Source: Flavobacterium akiainvivens (GTDB lineage: Bacteria > Bacteroidota > Bacteroidia > Flavobacteriales > Flavobacteriaceae). From it: a stretch of 64,000 nucleotides of DNA. The position numbers and the translations under genes were made by a program. Positions 24,772 to 33,219 of this stretch are shown here, piece by piece (position 1 is the stretch's first letter; every line of letters begins with the position of its first letter). A model generated the notes under the pieces. The model made no database searches. It was not told the DNA's origin and saw nothing but the letters and a program-made list of their open reading frames with translations. Where the stretch lies: NCBI RefSeq assembly GCF_001278115.1, contig NZ_LIYD01000005.1, forward strand, positions 2,393,510-2,457,509, read 5' to 3'.

Positions 24772-26754
24772 ATGAGAATTTATCTACTTATTTGTTTTTG
24801 GATTTCCTGTATGGCCACGTGTTTTGCGCAGCAACAGGCAGTTATTACGGGCGACGAAATGCTTTGCCCTAACGGCACCGGTACCGCTATGGTTCAGGGC
24901 ATTGTGCCCTACGACAGCTACCAGTGGCAGGTAAAAGCCTATGGCGAAAGCACTTTTGCCAACATAGCGGGCGCTACATCGTCTACCTTTACGTATGACC
25001 AGTATACCTACAGTGTTACCCACATAAGGTGTCAGGTTAGCCAAAACGGCGAAACCTTTTACAGTAACGAGCTGTTTATAAACAGCCTGACATTTTTACC
25101 CCCTTTTTTTAGCACCGAAACTACAGGCAGTGCAGCGTTTGACCCTGAAACGGGCAACTATGTTATTTGCCCCGGAGACACGGTTGTTAATTCTGTAATG
25201 AATGGCGGCAACGTGCAGTGGTTTAAAGACAATACGCCTATTGCGGGTGCAAATACGGCTACCTATACCATTACCGAGCCCGGCACGTACCATGCCACTA
25301 CCGCACCGTCAGAATGTCCCGGTTCTGCAAGCAACACCCTACCGGTTGTGGTGGTATACAACCCTACCTGTGCACCGCTTGATTTAGACCCTGTTATAGA
25401 GGGCGACACCATGCTGTGCCCGGGTGCCGATGGTACAGCCGAAGTAACCAACGAAACTGAATATGATACCTATCAATGGCAGGTTAAGGCCTATGGCGAA
25501 GACGAGTTTGCCGATATTGAAGGTGCTACCGAAGAAACATTTACATACGGCCAGTATGAATATTCGGTTACGCACATAAGGGTTAAAGTTACCCTTGACA
25601 GCGAAACTTATTACAGCAACGAGCTCTTTATTGACGGCCATGCATGGACAGGGCTTACGGTTGCGCATTCGGCTGACGGACAGATTCCGGATATAGACAG
25701 CAACGGCAATATGCTTATTTGCGAAGGCGACACCATTACAAACAGCGTGGCCAGCCCGTATACTATAGTACAATGGTATAAAGACGGCGAGCCTATAGAA
25801 GGTGCTACAAGCACTACGTACCTTATTACTGCACCCGGCGAATATTATGTGGTGGCTGCACCGGCAATTTGCCCTACCAGCACCAGTACGTCTATTCCGT
25901 TTAATGTAATAAATAACCCTGACTGCGCCCCTAACCAGGACGGCCCTGTTATTGGCGGCGACACCATGCTGTGCCCTGACGGCGAAGGTACTGCCGGTAC
26001 TATTAATAATATGGTATATGACAGCTACCAATGGCAGGTAAGGGATTACAACCCAGGAGACGAAGAAGAATTTACTGATATTGAAGGCGCTACCGAAGCC
26101 GGTTTTACATACGGCCAGTATGAGTATGCTGCCAAAGAAATAAGGCTGGTAGTTACCCTTGATGGCGAAACCTACTACAGCAACATACTGCTTATAGACA
26201 GTCATGTTTTTGCAGGCCTTATGGTAACACACACTACAAGCGGCCAGGTAAGTACCGACCCGCTGACCGGCGCATTTTTGCTGTGTGGCGATGCGGCTTC
26301 GGTAAGTAACACTGTGGCTTTGCCTTACACCATTGTACAATGGTATAAAGACGGCGAACCTATTGAGGGTGCTACCGAAACTACTTATGTAATTGTAGAA
26401 CCGGGCGAATATTATGTGGTAGGCTCTCCGGAGGTATGCCCTGATTTTGAAATGACGCTGCCAAGCTTTACCGTGGGCTTAGACCCTGAGTGTACAACAG
26501 GTATAGACAACCCGGCAGAAAATGCCTTTACCGTATATCCTAACCCGGCTAACACCACGCTTAACCTTAGTGCACCAAACGGGGCGGTATTAGAAAGCTA
26601 CACCATTATAGATGTTACCGGCAAAACCCTTTTAAGCGGTAACCTTACAGGCGCAACACCATCTATAAACATACAGGCACTGGCACAGGGCAGCTACATC
26701 ATCAGGGTGAGCAGCCAAGGTGCACAAACCAGCAAAATGTTTATAAAACAATAG
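24772..26754 (+). CDS. modular secreted protein with T9SS C-terminal sorting domain
   Basis: 660 residues from the ATG at 24772 (a TTG eight codons upstream is rejected). Signal peptide (about 1-19), then three tandem copies of a two-part unit with a period of 184-185 residues (starting near residues 25, 208, 393). Each unit has a GDxMLCP-YQWQV module and a second module with QWYKDGEPIEGAT-like Ig/PKD character and paired Cys. A type A T9SS domain (about 585-660: VYPNPA, SYIIRVSSQ, KMFIKQ) closes the protein. It should be exported by the Por system and attached to or released from the cell surface; adhesion is a guess. Confidence 0.88.
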   Translation: MRIYLLICFWISCMATCFAQQQAVITGDEMLCPNGTGTAMVQGIVPYDSYQWQVKAYGESTFANIAGATSSTFTYDQYTYSVTHIRCQVSQNGETFYSNELFINSLTFLPPFFSTETTGSAAFDPETGNYVICPGDTVVNSVMNGGNVQWFKDNTPIAGANTATYTITEPGTYHATTAPSECPGSASNTLPVVVVYNPTCAPLDLDPVIEGDTMLCPGADGTAEVTNETEYDTYQWQVKAYGEDEFADIEGATEETFTYGQYEYSVTHIRVKVTLDSETYYSNELFIDGHAWTGLTVAHSADGQIPDIDSNGNMLICEGDTITNSVASPYTIVQWYKDGEPIEGATSTTYLITAPGEYYVVAAPAICPTSTSTSIPFNVINNPDCAPNQDGPVIGGDTMLCPDGEGTAGTINNMVYDSYQWQVRDYNPGDEEEFTDIEGATEAGFTYGQYEYAAKEIRLVVTLDGETYYSNILLIDSHVFAGLMVTHTTSGQVSTDPLTGAFLLCGDAASVSNTVALPYTIVQWYKDGEPIEGATETTYVIVEPGEYYVVGSPEVCPDFEMTLPSFTVGLDPECTTGIDNPAENAFTVYPNPANTTLNLSAPNGAVLESYTIIDVTGKTLLSGNLTGATPSINIQALAQGSYIIRVSSQGAQTSKMFIKQ

Positions 26755-26785
26755 TGTAATTTTGAGTTTAGTTAAAAAGAGGAAG

Positions 26786-26816
26786 TCGCCCGGAAGTTAT
26801 TTCGGGCGATTTTTTT
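26786..26816 (+). terminator. terminator of the T9SS protein gene
   Basis: TCGCCCG/CGGGCGA stem, ten-base loop and seven T. Confidence 0.85.
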
Positions 26817-26870
26817 ATGTTAATTTTTGGTTAAAGAGATGCTGAGCGCTTATAGCGATATCTAACTTAG
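26812..26870 (+). promoter_or_regulatory. promoter region, copy A of a duplicated unit
   Basis: A 29-base block (26812-26840) is repeated exactly at 27330-27358, and in both copies a -7-like TAnCTTAG follows at the same distance (start 51 bases after the start of the block). Copy A drives the 132-residue secreted protein. The first bases of the block overlap the T-run of the preceding terminator. Confidence 0.55.
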
Positions 26871-26911
26871 CAACAAGCTTTTAAGCTATCTTAAATCAAT
26901 CTTCACTCCTT

Positions 26912-27310
26912 ATGAAAAAATGCATCATTACACTTTTGCTTCTCATAGCTAATTTGGTTAGCGCACAGCAAAAACAGGAAAAAAGCGCTTTGGCTGTTAA
27001 CTACGAAAAAGCAAAAAACAGTATGAGTTACCTTAGTTATCAAAAAGCGTTTGACCTTATTATAGAAAAAATGGATCCTGACCCTGATTCTGAAATCAAA
27101 GAACGGTTTGATAATACTGATGGATGGCTCGGGTGGATAAAAGACAATCTTGATAAGACTGCTTTTAAAAACTATGAGGAAGCAGAACAATACATGGCAA
27201 AATATATAGAAACCGGGAAGAAGTTTTATGAAGAAAATGCAGCTTATTTTGATGCCTGGGCCAAGGCAACAGAAGAAGAACAGTTAAAATATATACTGGG
27301 GCCATCATAA
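26912..27310 (+). CDS. hypothetical secreted protein
   Basis: 132 residues: signal peptide (about 1-19, VSAQ) followed by an all-helical, charged mature part rich in Lys, Glu and Tyr (SYLSYQKAFDLI, NYEEAEQYMAKYI, FYEENAAYFDAWAKATEEEQ). No family recognised. The gene has its own promoter and a terminator directly after the stop codon; both elements recur immediately downstream without any coding region between them. Confidence 0.7.
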   Translation: MKKCIITLLLLIANLVSAQQKQEKSALAVNYEKAKNSMSYLSYQKAFDLIIEKMDPDPDSEIKERFDNTDGWLGWIKDNLDKTAFKNYEEAEQYMAKYIETGKKFYEENAAYFDAWAKATEEEQLKYILGPS

Positions 27311-27335
27311 ACCGGGATTATTATCCCGGTTTTTA
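27309..27335 (+). terminator. terminator of the 132-residue secreted protein gene
   Basis: AACCGGGAT/ATCCCGGTT with four loop bases and five T, beginning within the stop codon. Confidence 0.8.
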
Positions 27336-27388
27336 TGTTAATTTTTGGTTAAAGAGATTCCAACTGTTTTATGGGATACTTACCTTAG
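27330..27388 (+). promoter_or_regulatory. promoter region, copy B, with no gene before the next terminator
   Basis: Exact 29-base copy of 26812-26840 followed at identical spacing by TACCTTAG (27381-27388). Only about 40 bases separate this box from a strong terminator at 27432, so a transcript from here would be about 65 bases long or would be an attenuated leader of the 27483 gene. Confidence 0.5.
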
Positions 27389-27431
27389 CATGAGCTTTTT
27401 AATAAGCGTTCAAACCAACCAATCAATTTAT

Positions 27432-27460
27432 AAAACCGGGGTTATAGCCCCGGTTTTATT
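27432..27460 (+). terminator. terminator with no preceding gene
   Basis: AAAACCGGGG/CCCCGGTTTT perfect 10-bp stem with a six-base loop, followed by T-rich sequence. It resembles the terminator at 27309 in stem sequence and closes duplicated unit B. The next gene begins 26 bases later, behind a possible -7 box TATTTTAG (27460-27467). Confidence 0.75.
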
Positions 27461-27482
27461 ATTTTAGCCTAAAACCTGCATT

Positions 27483-28046
27483 ATGCCTACGCCTTTCCAG
27501 ATAGAGGTAGCCAACAGCACTGCCCACCGGCCCATTCGCGATGTGATTAGCGGCATGGTCTTTAGCACACCCGCCCTGCTGGCCGAACTTATGGAAATGG
27601 CCCTGGATACATCAAACAAAAACCACCACAAAGCCTGCTGGAGCCTGGAACTGGTTTTAGAACGGCATATCGATTGGCTTGCCCCTTACCTTGATACTTT
27701 TTGCAACACGCTTACCGGTTATAAACACGAGGGCGCCATACGGTCGGTTTCCAAAATATGCCTGTTTACTGTAGGCCATAACCAAAAACACCCCGGTTTT
27801 TTAAACGGCAGGCACCTGCAACACATTACCGAGGCCTGTTTTGACTGGCTCATAGCCCCAAATGACAAGGTAGCCACCAAGGCCTATGCCATGCGGGCGC
27901 TGTACATACTTGGTAAAAATGAAGACTGGGTACACCCCGAACTGCAACGCATACTGAGCGAAGATTTTGTAAAACACACAGCGGCTTATAAGGCGGCGGC
28001 TAAGGAGGTTCTTTTAAAGTTGCAAAGTAGCAACATTACAAAGTAG
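27483..28046 (+). CDS. HEAT-repeat-like helical protein of unknown function
   Basis: 187 residues, no signal peptide; entirely helical with segments suggestive of two or three ARM/HEAT-like repeats (LLAELMEMALD, HKACWSLELVLERH, KVATKAYAMRALYILGK, YKAAAKEVLLKL). Similar flavobacterial proteins are sometimes labelled adenylosuccinate lyase, for which no catalytic motif is visible here. The last seven codons and the stop are encoded by a 16-base repeat unit (28023-28054), so the C-terminus QSSNITK is probably repeat-derived. Confidence 0.7.
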   Translation: MPTPFQIEVANSTAHRPIRDVISGMVFSTPALLAELMEMALDTSNKNHHKACWSLELVLERHIDWLAPYLDTFCNTLTGYKHEGAIRSVSKICLFTVGHNQKHPGFLNGRHLQHITEACFDWLIAPNDKVATKAYAMRALYILGKNEDWVHPELQRILSEDFVKHTAAYKAAAKEVLLKLQSSNITK

Positions 28047-28054
28047 CAACGTTT
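28023..28054 (+). repeat. two 16-base direct repeats overlapping a stop codon
   Basis: CAAAGTAGCAACATTA at 28023-28038 and the near-identical CAAAGTAGCAACGTTT at 28039-28054. The second unit supplies the TAG stop of the HEAT-like gene. Confidence 0.75.
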
Positions 28055-28111
28055 TGTGTGTCTCAAAAATGGTTTCATTGCAATCATTTTTCATCTTCCG
28101 ATAGTATAGCC

Positions 28112-29398
28112 CTATTCTTTTTTAGGCTCCTGCTCAAAGCTGAAGTTGCGTAGCTGCGGTGCACTGAAAAATGTTACCAGCACCACACCCAGCGTTAGGC
28201 AGCCACCCGTTACTACTGCCCGTACCGTGCCCAGCCAGTGTGCCATAACGCCGCTTTCAAAATCGCCAAGCTCGTTACTGCTGCTCACAAATATGGTATT
28301 GACCGATGCCACGCGCCCCCGCATGTGGTCGGGCGTTACGAGCTGAAGGATGGTACTGCGCACCACTACACTAACGGCATCGAACATACCGCTAAACAGC
28401 AGCGCAAAGAATGACAGCCACAAGTTGGTTGATAGCCCAAAGGTTATAATGCACAGGGCAAAACCCGTTACGGCTGCAAACAGTTTTTTTCCGGGGTTGG
28501 TGCGCAGGGGTATAAACGCCAGCAGCCCAAGGGTGCAGAGTGCCCCTATGCCGGGCGCCGAGCGCAACAGGCCGAAGCCCACGGTATCGGTATGTAAAAT
28601 CTCGGTTTGGTATACGGGCAGCAGCGCCACCGCCCCGCCAAACAGCACGCTGAACATATCGAGCAGCTGTGCGCCAAGCAGCGCCGGGGTGCTTACCACA
28701 AACCGTAGCCCCTGCGAGAGGCTGCTGAGTATGGGTTCTTTCTCTTTTTTGATAACCGGCTTGCGCTTTATGTTGAGTATGGGCACCAACAGCAGTATTT
28801 GTACTATACACACGGTAAACATACCGGTCAGCGCTCCGTCAAGCGCTATCATTACCCCGGCTACCAGCGGCCCCATTACCGAACCCAGCTGCATGGCCAT
28901 ACTGCTCCAGCTGGTGCCGTTGGGGTACAGCTTTTTGTCCTGCACCACGAGCCCGAACAATGAAAAGACTGACGGCCCCATAAACGACCTGATTACCCCA
29001 CCGGTAAACACCAGCACATAAATGCACCACAGGGTGGTTTGCGTACCCAAAGCGCCGTGCAAATAGGGTGTGGTAAGGCTAAACAGGCTCACGCCCAGCA
29101 GCACATAGGCCGAGATGCAGAACAGCACCATTTTGCGTTTTTCGGCAAGGTCTACAAAGTGTCCGGCTATGAGCGAGCAGCCCACGGCCGGTATAACCTC
29201 GGCAAGGCCCACAAGCCCAAGCGAGAGCTTATCGCGCGTTATGTGGTATACCCAGTAAAATATAGTAGTGATTTGCATGTTAAGGGCAAACATGAGCCCA
29301 AAGCGTATGGCAAGGAACCAGCGGAACTCGCGGTTTTTTAGTACGGGGTTCTTACCGAAGAACCCAACCGGCCTGTCGCCGGCCATGCCGTTATCCAT
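28112..29398 (-). CDS. MFS transporter (EntS-like efflux type)
   Basis: 428 residues with about twelve hydrophobic helices and a cytoplasmic loop near residue 210 rich in Lys (RKPVIKKEKEP). The C-terminal half carries HMRGRVASVN, a segment typical of the enterobactin exporter EntS/MFS_3 group, so export of a siderophore or drug-like compound is likely. The closest TonB receptor is 4 kb away and a functional link is only speculative. About 80 bases upstream lies a ten-copy heptamer repeat. Confidence 0.85.
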   Translation of the reverse strand: MDNGMAGDRPVGFFGKNPVLKNREFRWFLAIRFGLMFALNMQITTIFYWVYHITRDKLSLGLVGLAEVIPAVGCSLIAGHFVDLAEKRKMVLFCISAYVLLGVSLFSLTTPYLHGALGTQTTLWCIYVLVFTGGVIRSFMGPSVFSLFGLVVQDKKLYPNGTSWSSMAMQLGSVMGPLVAGVMIALDGALTGMFTVCIVQILLLVPILNIKRKPVIKKEKEPILSSLSQGLRFVVSTPALLGAQLLDMFSVLFGGAVALLPVYQTEILHTDTVGFGLLRSAPGIGALCTLGLLAFIPLRTNPGKKLFAAVTGFALCIITFGLSTNLWLSFFALLFSGMFDAVSVVVRSTILQLVTPDHMRGRVASVNTIFVSSSNELGDFESGVMAHWLGTVRAVVTGGCLTLGVVLVTFFSAPQLRNFSFEQEPKKE

Positions 29399-29479
29399 AG
29401 TAGTTGTGTTTGTGCGTAAAGATACGGCGGGATGACGGGATGATGGGGCGGGGTTGTGTTAAATTGTTTTGAAGAAGTG

Positions 29480-29552
29480 GCAGGTAGCAGGTAGCAGGTA
29501 GCAGGTAGCAGGTAGCAGGTAGCAGGTAGCAGGTAGCAGGTAGCAGGTAGCA
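29480..29552. repeat. ten-copy GCAGGTA heptamer array
   Basis: Ten perfect tandem copies of the 7-base unit GCAGGTA plus a partial GCA. Being perfect and short-unit, it is likely to vary in copy number by slippage. It lies upstream of the MFS gene on the minus strand. Confidence 0.95.
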
Positions 29553-29566
29553 AAATTAAAAATCAA

Positions 29567-29625
29567 GCCACGAATTACACTAATTTCTCAAATTTTGATT
29601 TGTGAAAATTGGTGCAATTCGTGGC
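29567..29625. repeat. palindromic GCCACGAATT element
   Basis: Arms of about 20 bases beginning GCCACGAATT (29567-29586 and complement 29605-29625, two mismatches) around an 18-base AT-rich loop. The arms resemble CACGAATT repeats common in Bacteroidetes intergenic DNA. Confidence 0.75.
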
Positions 29626-29735
29626 AAAGAAAAAATTTCCGCTAAAAAAATATTTCACACCGTGAATCCAAGTTCCGAAAGTGAAAAATTAGCGTTAAAA
29701 TTATCTTAAAACGTAAGATTTTACTGAGTTTTAAA

Positions 29736-31199
29736 TCATCCACCACTTTTAAGCCTGTCGAGCAGGGTTTGCAGTTTTAAAGTGGCAAATCCGGAGCTGT
29801 GGTCGCTAAGGCCATATGGCACTATAAGCTCATCGCCATGGATAATACTACCACAGCTGTACACCACATTTGGCACGTAACCCTCTCGTTCATCGGGGTT
29901 TGGCACTATAAGCGGGTCTTTCAACCTGCCTATTTCTATGCTTGGGTCGTTTAAATCAAGCAGCGATGCCCCTATGCTGTAGCGCCTCATACTGCCCACT
30001 GAGTGGGTAATTACCAGCCAGCCGCACTCGGTTTCAATGGGTGAGCCGCAGTTGCCTATCTGGGTGAATTCCCAGTGGTATTCAGGGCTCTGTATCTTGA
30101 TAGGGTCGTCCCATTCATTGATATTATCGCTGTACATCAGGTAGTTATTCCATCCGTCTATACGGCTTAGCATGGCAAACTTGCCGTTTATCTTACGCGG
30201 AAACAGCGCAAGGTTCTTGTTCTTGGCACCGGCACCGTTAAGGGGGCTGGTTTTGAAGTCGTAAAAATCGTAAGTCTTTAATAACTTGGGCATTATGTGC
30301 ACACCATCATAAGCTGTATAGGTAGCATAGTAGGTTTTTTTGCCGTTTTCGTCAGTAAAAAGCACAAAGCGGGCATCCTCAATACCCTTACTTTCAAAGT
30401 CGGATATAGGGAAGATAACCCTGTCGGAAATATCGGTATCCTTACTAAAGGTTATACGCCTGTAACTATCTGATAATGCAAGGATTAAATAGTACTGTCG
30501 CAGTACTTCGGGGTCGTCTTCGGTGGCACGGGCCTCGCCCACTACCCGCTTAAGCTGCTCATAATCAAAGCGGTCTTCAAGTTTGTCAGACACCATATCC
30601 AGGAATTCCTGGTTGAGGTCGGCTTCCTCAGCCTTCTTTAAAAACAGCCTTTTCTGGTACATAACGTTGTGCACTTTTTCTGCCTCATCTATGTAAATAC
30701 CTGCAGGAATGACAGTTATATTATTATCGCGGTCAATTATCGCCCTACGGAACACTACAGATGACACGTGCCCCTCTCCCACTGCCCTGAAGCTGATGAT
30801 AACGCGCAGCTGGCCTTCTTCAAGGTTGGTTTGGTCGGGGTCGGGCACAATGCTTGGGTTAAAAAACGCAGCGGACTCGATAGAATACTCGTGCGTAAAA
30901 TAACTACCAATCAACAACTTACAGTATTCATCAAGCTTATCATATTCATATCCGGCGGCGTTTACATAGCGCTTTACCCTTTCGGAATTGCGCAGCAGCT
31001 TACGGGTTATGTTGCGGTGGCGCTTGCTGAAGTCCTGCAACAGGGGCAGGATGAGACCGGCTATTTCTTCTTTGCTTAGCTCTAAAATCTTCTTAACCAA
31101 CTCAATAGCGCGCTCCTCTCCATTAAAGAAGTAACGGGCTATAACACGCTTGGTATCAGGCAGTACCTTTACAGGCTTACGTTCAACAGATAGTCTCAT
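29736..31199 (-). CDS. GH130 family glycosidase/phosphorylase
   Basis: 487 residues, no signal peptide. An N-terminal helical region (about 1-110) precedes a five-bladed beta-propeller with the GH130 segment KGIEDARFV and conserved blades (YHWEFTQIGNCGSPIE, GWLVITHSVG, YVPNVVYSCG). GH130 enzymes act on beta-mannosides, as inverting mannosyl phosphorylases or hydrolases. The N-terminal extension and length place it with the less characterised long subgroup. No other glycan gene adjoins it, so the substrate cannot be inferred from context. Confidence 0.83.
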   Translation of the reverse strand: MRLSVERKPVKVLPDTKRVIARYFFNGEERAIELVKKILELSKEEIAGLILPLLQDFSKRHRNITRKLLRNSERVKRYVNAAGYEYDKLDEYCKLLIGSYFTHEYSIESAAFFNPSIVPDPDQTNLEEGQLRVIISFRAVGEGHVSSVVFRRAIIDRDNNITVIPAGIYIDEAEKVHNVMYQKRLFLKKAEEADLNQEFLDMVSDKLEDRFDYEQLKRVVGEARATEDDPEVLRQYYLILALSDSYRRITFSKDTDISDRVIFPISDFESKGIEDARFVLFTDENGKKTYYATYTAYDGVHIMPKLLKTYDFYDFKTSPLNGAGAKNKNLALFPRKINGKFAMLSRIDGWNNYLMYSDNINEWDDPIKIQSPEYHWEFTQIGNCGSPIETECGWLVITHSVGSMRRYSIGASLLDLNDPSIEIGRLKDPLIVPNPDEREGYVPNVVYSCGSIIHGDELIVPYGLSDHSSGFATLKLQTLLDRLKSGG

Positions 31200-31393
31200 A
31201 CACGGTTACATTAGGTTGCTAAATATTTGTAAAAGCCTAAATTACACATATTTCGCAAGCCCTGTAAGACTTTAAATGCTAAAATTTAGTGAAAAATACT
31301 ACAAGGATTTTTAACACCTGCACCGGTTTATTTCACAGAACATTGGCTATCCTCATAACCACCAACACGTAACTTTATAAAAAACAACAACTT

Positions 31394-31969
31394 ATGAGAA
31401 AGCTAATTGTACAGCAATGGATATCGGCCGACGGTTTTGCCAGCGACCGCAACGGTACAACCGCCTTTTTTGAAGACGAAAAGTATAACGAAGGCTGGAC
31501 CGAAAACGAGCTGCAACTGCTTGAAAACATTGACACTATACTGCTGGGTGCCAATACCTACAAGATGTTTATTAACTACTGGCCCGATGTTGACCCGGCC
31601 AAAGAACCCGTAGGCCCGGCGCTTAATACCATACCTAAAATAGTGTTTTCAAACACGTTAGAATCGGCACCATGGGGTAATTGGGAGCCTGCCACGGTTG
31701 TAAGCGAAAATGCCGTAGAATATGTGCAAAACCTTAAGCAGCAGCCCGGCAAAGACCTGATACTGTGGGGCAGCCTGAGCCTGTGCAGCACCCTTGCCGA
31801 AGCCGGCCTGCCCGATGAGTACCACCTTACCGTAGCACCCGCTTTTGTGGGTACAGGCAAGCACTTTCTGCCGGAAGGCATGGAACTGTTAGACATGGAA
31901 CTATTTGGTTATGAAACGTTTCCCACAGGAGTGGTGTCGTTAAAATACAGGCCGCGAAACGCCAAATAA
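31394..31969 (+). CDS. RibD C-terminal/dihydrofolate-reductase-like protein
   Basis: 191 residues with the DHFR-like Rossmann fold of the RibD C-terminal family: LIVQQWISADGFASD at the start, LLGANTYKMF, KIVFSNTLE, LILWGSLSLCSTL, and VAPAFVGTGKHFLP. Such stand-alone proteins are NADPH-dependent reductases of uncertain substrate; true RibD also has a deaminase domain, which is absent. It ends 31 bases before purK. Confidence 0.83.
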   Translation: MRKLIVQQWISADGFASDRNGTTAFFEDEKYNEGWTENELQLLENIDTILLGANTYKMFINYWPDVDPAKEPVGPALNTIPKIVFSNTLESAPWGNWEPATVVSENAVEYVQNLKQQPGKDLILWGSLSLCSTLAEAGLPDEYHLTVAPAFVGTGKHFLPEGMELLDMELFGYETFPTGVVSLKYRPRNAK

Positions 31970-31973
31970 TTAG

Positions 31974-31981
31974 TATCTTTG
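31974..31981 (+). promoter_or_regulatory. -7 box of purK
   Basis: TATCTTTG, an exact TAnnTTTG match, 19 bases before the purK ATG. Confidence 0.5.
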
Positions 31982-32000
31982 GGGCTGAAACAACACAACA

Positions 32001-33158
32001 ATGAACTATTTTTCTTCTGATTTTAAGCTGGGTATACTTGGCGGCGGCCAGCTGGGCAAGATGATGCTGACTGATACCCGCAAATTTGATATCCAGACCT
32101 ATGTGCTTGACCCCAGTAATGATGCGCCCTGCAAGATAGGCAGCAACGTTTTTGTACAGGGCAGCCTTATGGATTTTGATACCGTATATAACTTTGGCAA
32201 ACAGGTAGATGTGCTTACTTTTGAAATTGAGCACGTTAACGTAGAAGCCCTTGAAAAGCTTGAAAGCGAAGGCATTAAGGTATATCCTTCCCCTAAAACA
32301 TTAAAGCAGATTCAGAATAAAGGTACCCAGAAAGACTTTTATAACGCAAACAATATCCCTACAGCGCCTTACACCCGTTTTGAGTCGTTAACCGCTCTGC
32401 AGGAGGCTGTTGCAGCCGGGCAAATTACCATACCTTTTGTTTGGAAAAGCACCGAAGGCGGCTATGACGGTAACGGAGTAAAGGTTATCCGCAACAGCGA
32501 AAGCTTTAACGGGCTACCTGACGTTCAGTGCATTGCAGAGACTATGATTCCGTTTAAGAACGAACTTGCGGTTATTGTAGCCCGCAACCCGAAAGGCGAA
32601 ATAAAGACCTACCCAGTGGTGGAGATGGAATTTCACCCGGAGGCCAACCAGGTGGAATATGTTATCTGCCCTGCCCGTATTGACGATGCAGTGGCCCAAA
32701 AAGCCCGCGAAATAGCCCTTAACGTGAGCGAAGCCTTTAACCACGTGGGATTGCTTGCCGTTGAGATGTTCCAGACAGCAGACGATGAAATACTGGTTAA
32801 CGAGGTTGCGCCAAGGCCGCACAACAGCGGGCATTACAGCATTGAAGCCAGCTATACCAGCCAGTTTGAGCAGCACCTGCGCGCTATTTTAGACCTACCA
32901 CTTGGTAATACCGACAGCAAAGTGGCCGGTATCATGGTAAACCTTGTAGGCGCTGAAGGCTACAGCGGCAACGTGGTGTATGAAAATATTGAGAAAATCA
33001 TGGCTCAGGATGGCGTTACCCCGCACATTTACGGCAAGAAACAAACCAGGCCATTCCGTAAAATGGGACACGTAACTATTGTAAATGAAGATATTGCGGT
33101 TGCCCGAAAAATTGCCGAAGAGGTAAAAAACAGTATCAGGGTTATCAGTATTCAGTAA
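32001..33158 (+). CDS. purK: N5-carboxyaminoimidazole ribonucleotide synthase
   Basis: 385 residues. N-terminal GILGGGQLGKMM Rossmann segment, ATP-grasp domain (about 110-300) with WKSTEGGYDGNGVKV and EVAPRPHNSGHY, the PurK signature. Uses ATP and bicarbonate to convert AIR to N5-CAIR in de novo purine synthesis; the next step is catalysed by PurE, encoded 1.26 kb downstream on the same strand with a lactonase gene inserted between them. Confidence 0.97.
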   Translation: MNYFSSDFKLGILGGGQLGKMMLTDTRKFDIQTYVLDPSNDAPCKIGSNVFVQGSLMDFDTVYNFGKQVDVLTFEIEHVNVEALEKLESEGIKVYPSPKTLKQIQNKGTQKDFYNANNIPTAPYTRFESLTALQEAVAAGQITIPFVWKSTEGGYDGNGVKVIRNSESFNGLPDVQCIAETMIPFKNELAVIVARNPKGEIKTYPVVEMEFHPEANQVEYVICPARIDDAVAQKAREIALNVSEAFNHVGLLAVEMFQTADDEILVNEVAPRPHNSGHYSIEASYTSQFEQHLRAILDLPLGNTDSKVAGIMVNLVGAEGYSGNVVYENIEKIMAQDGVTPHIYGKKQTRPFRKMGHVTIVNEDIAVARKIAEEVKNSIRVISIQ

Positions 33159-33180
33159 GCCTGAAAATTAAATATTAACA

Positions 33181-33212
33181 GGAGGTTGCTTATTTTAGCA
33201 GCCTCTTTTGTT
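33181..33212 (+). terminator. terminator of purK
   Basis: GAGGTTGCT/AGCAGCCTC (one G-T pair) with a six-base loop and TTTTG-TTTT. It ends just before the lactonase ATG. Confidence 0.7.
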
Positions 33213-33219
33213 TTACACT

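Larger units (their letters stand above)
29399..29735. other. repeat-rich non-coding region
   Basis: No gene. It contains the heptamer array (29480-29552), a palindromic element (29567-29625) and AT-rich sequence. Confidence 0.6.

Noticed and set aside
25384..26340. Long antisense open frame (318 codons) opposite the T9SS protein
   Set aside because: It mirrors the repeated coding units of the plus-strand gene, has no start context, signal or domain, and is explained by codon bias of the sense gene.
29480..29552. Possible CRISPR array
   Set aside because: Units are 7 bases with no spacers and no cas genes are present.
29338..29553. Open frame with LPATCY repeats
   Set aside because: It is only the translation of the heptamer array plus the MFS gene's 5' flank; no promoter or homologous protein feature.
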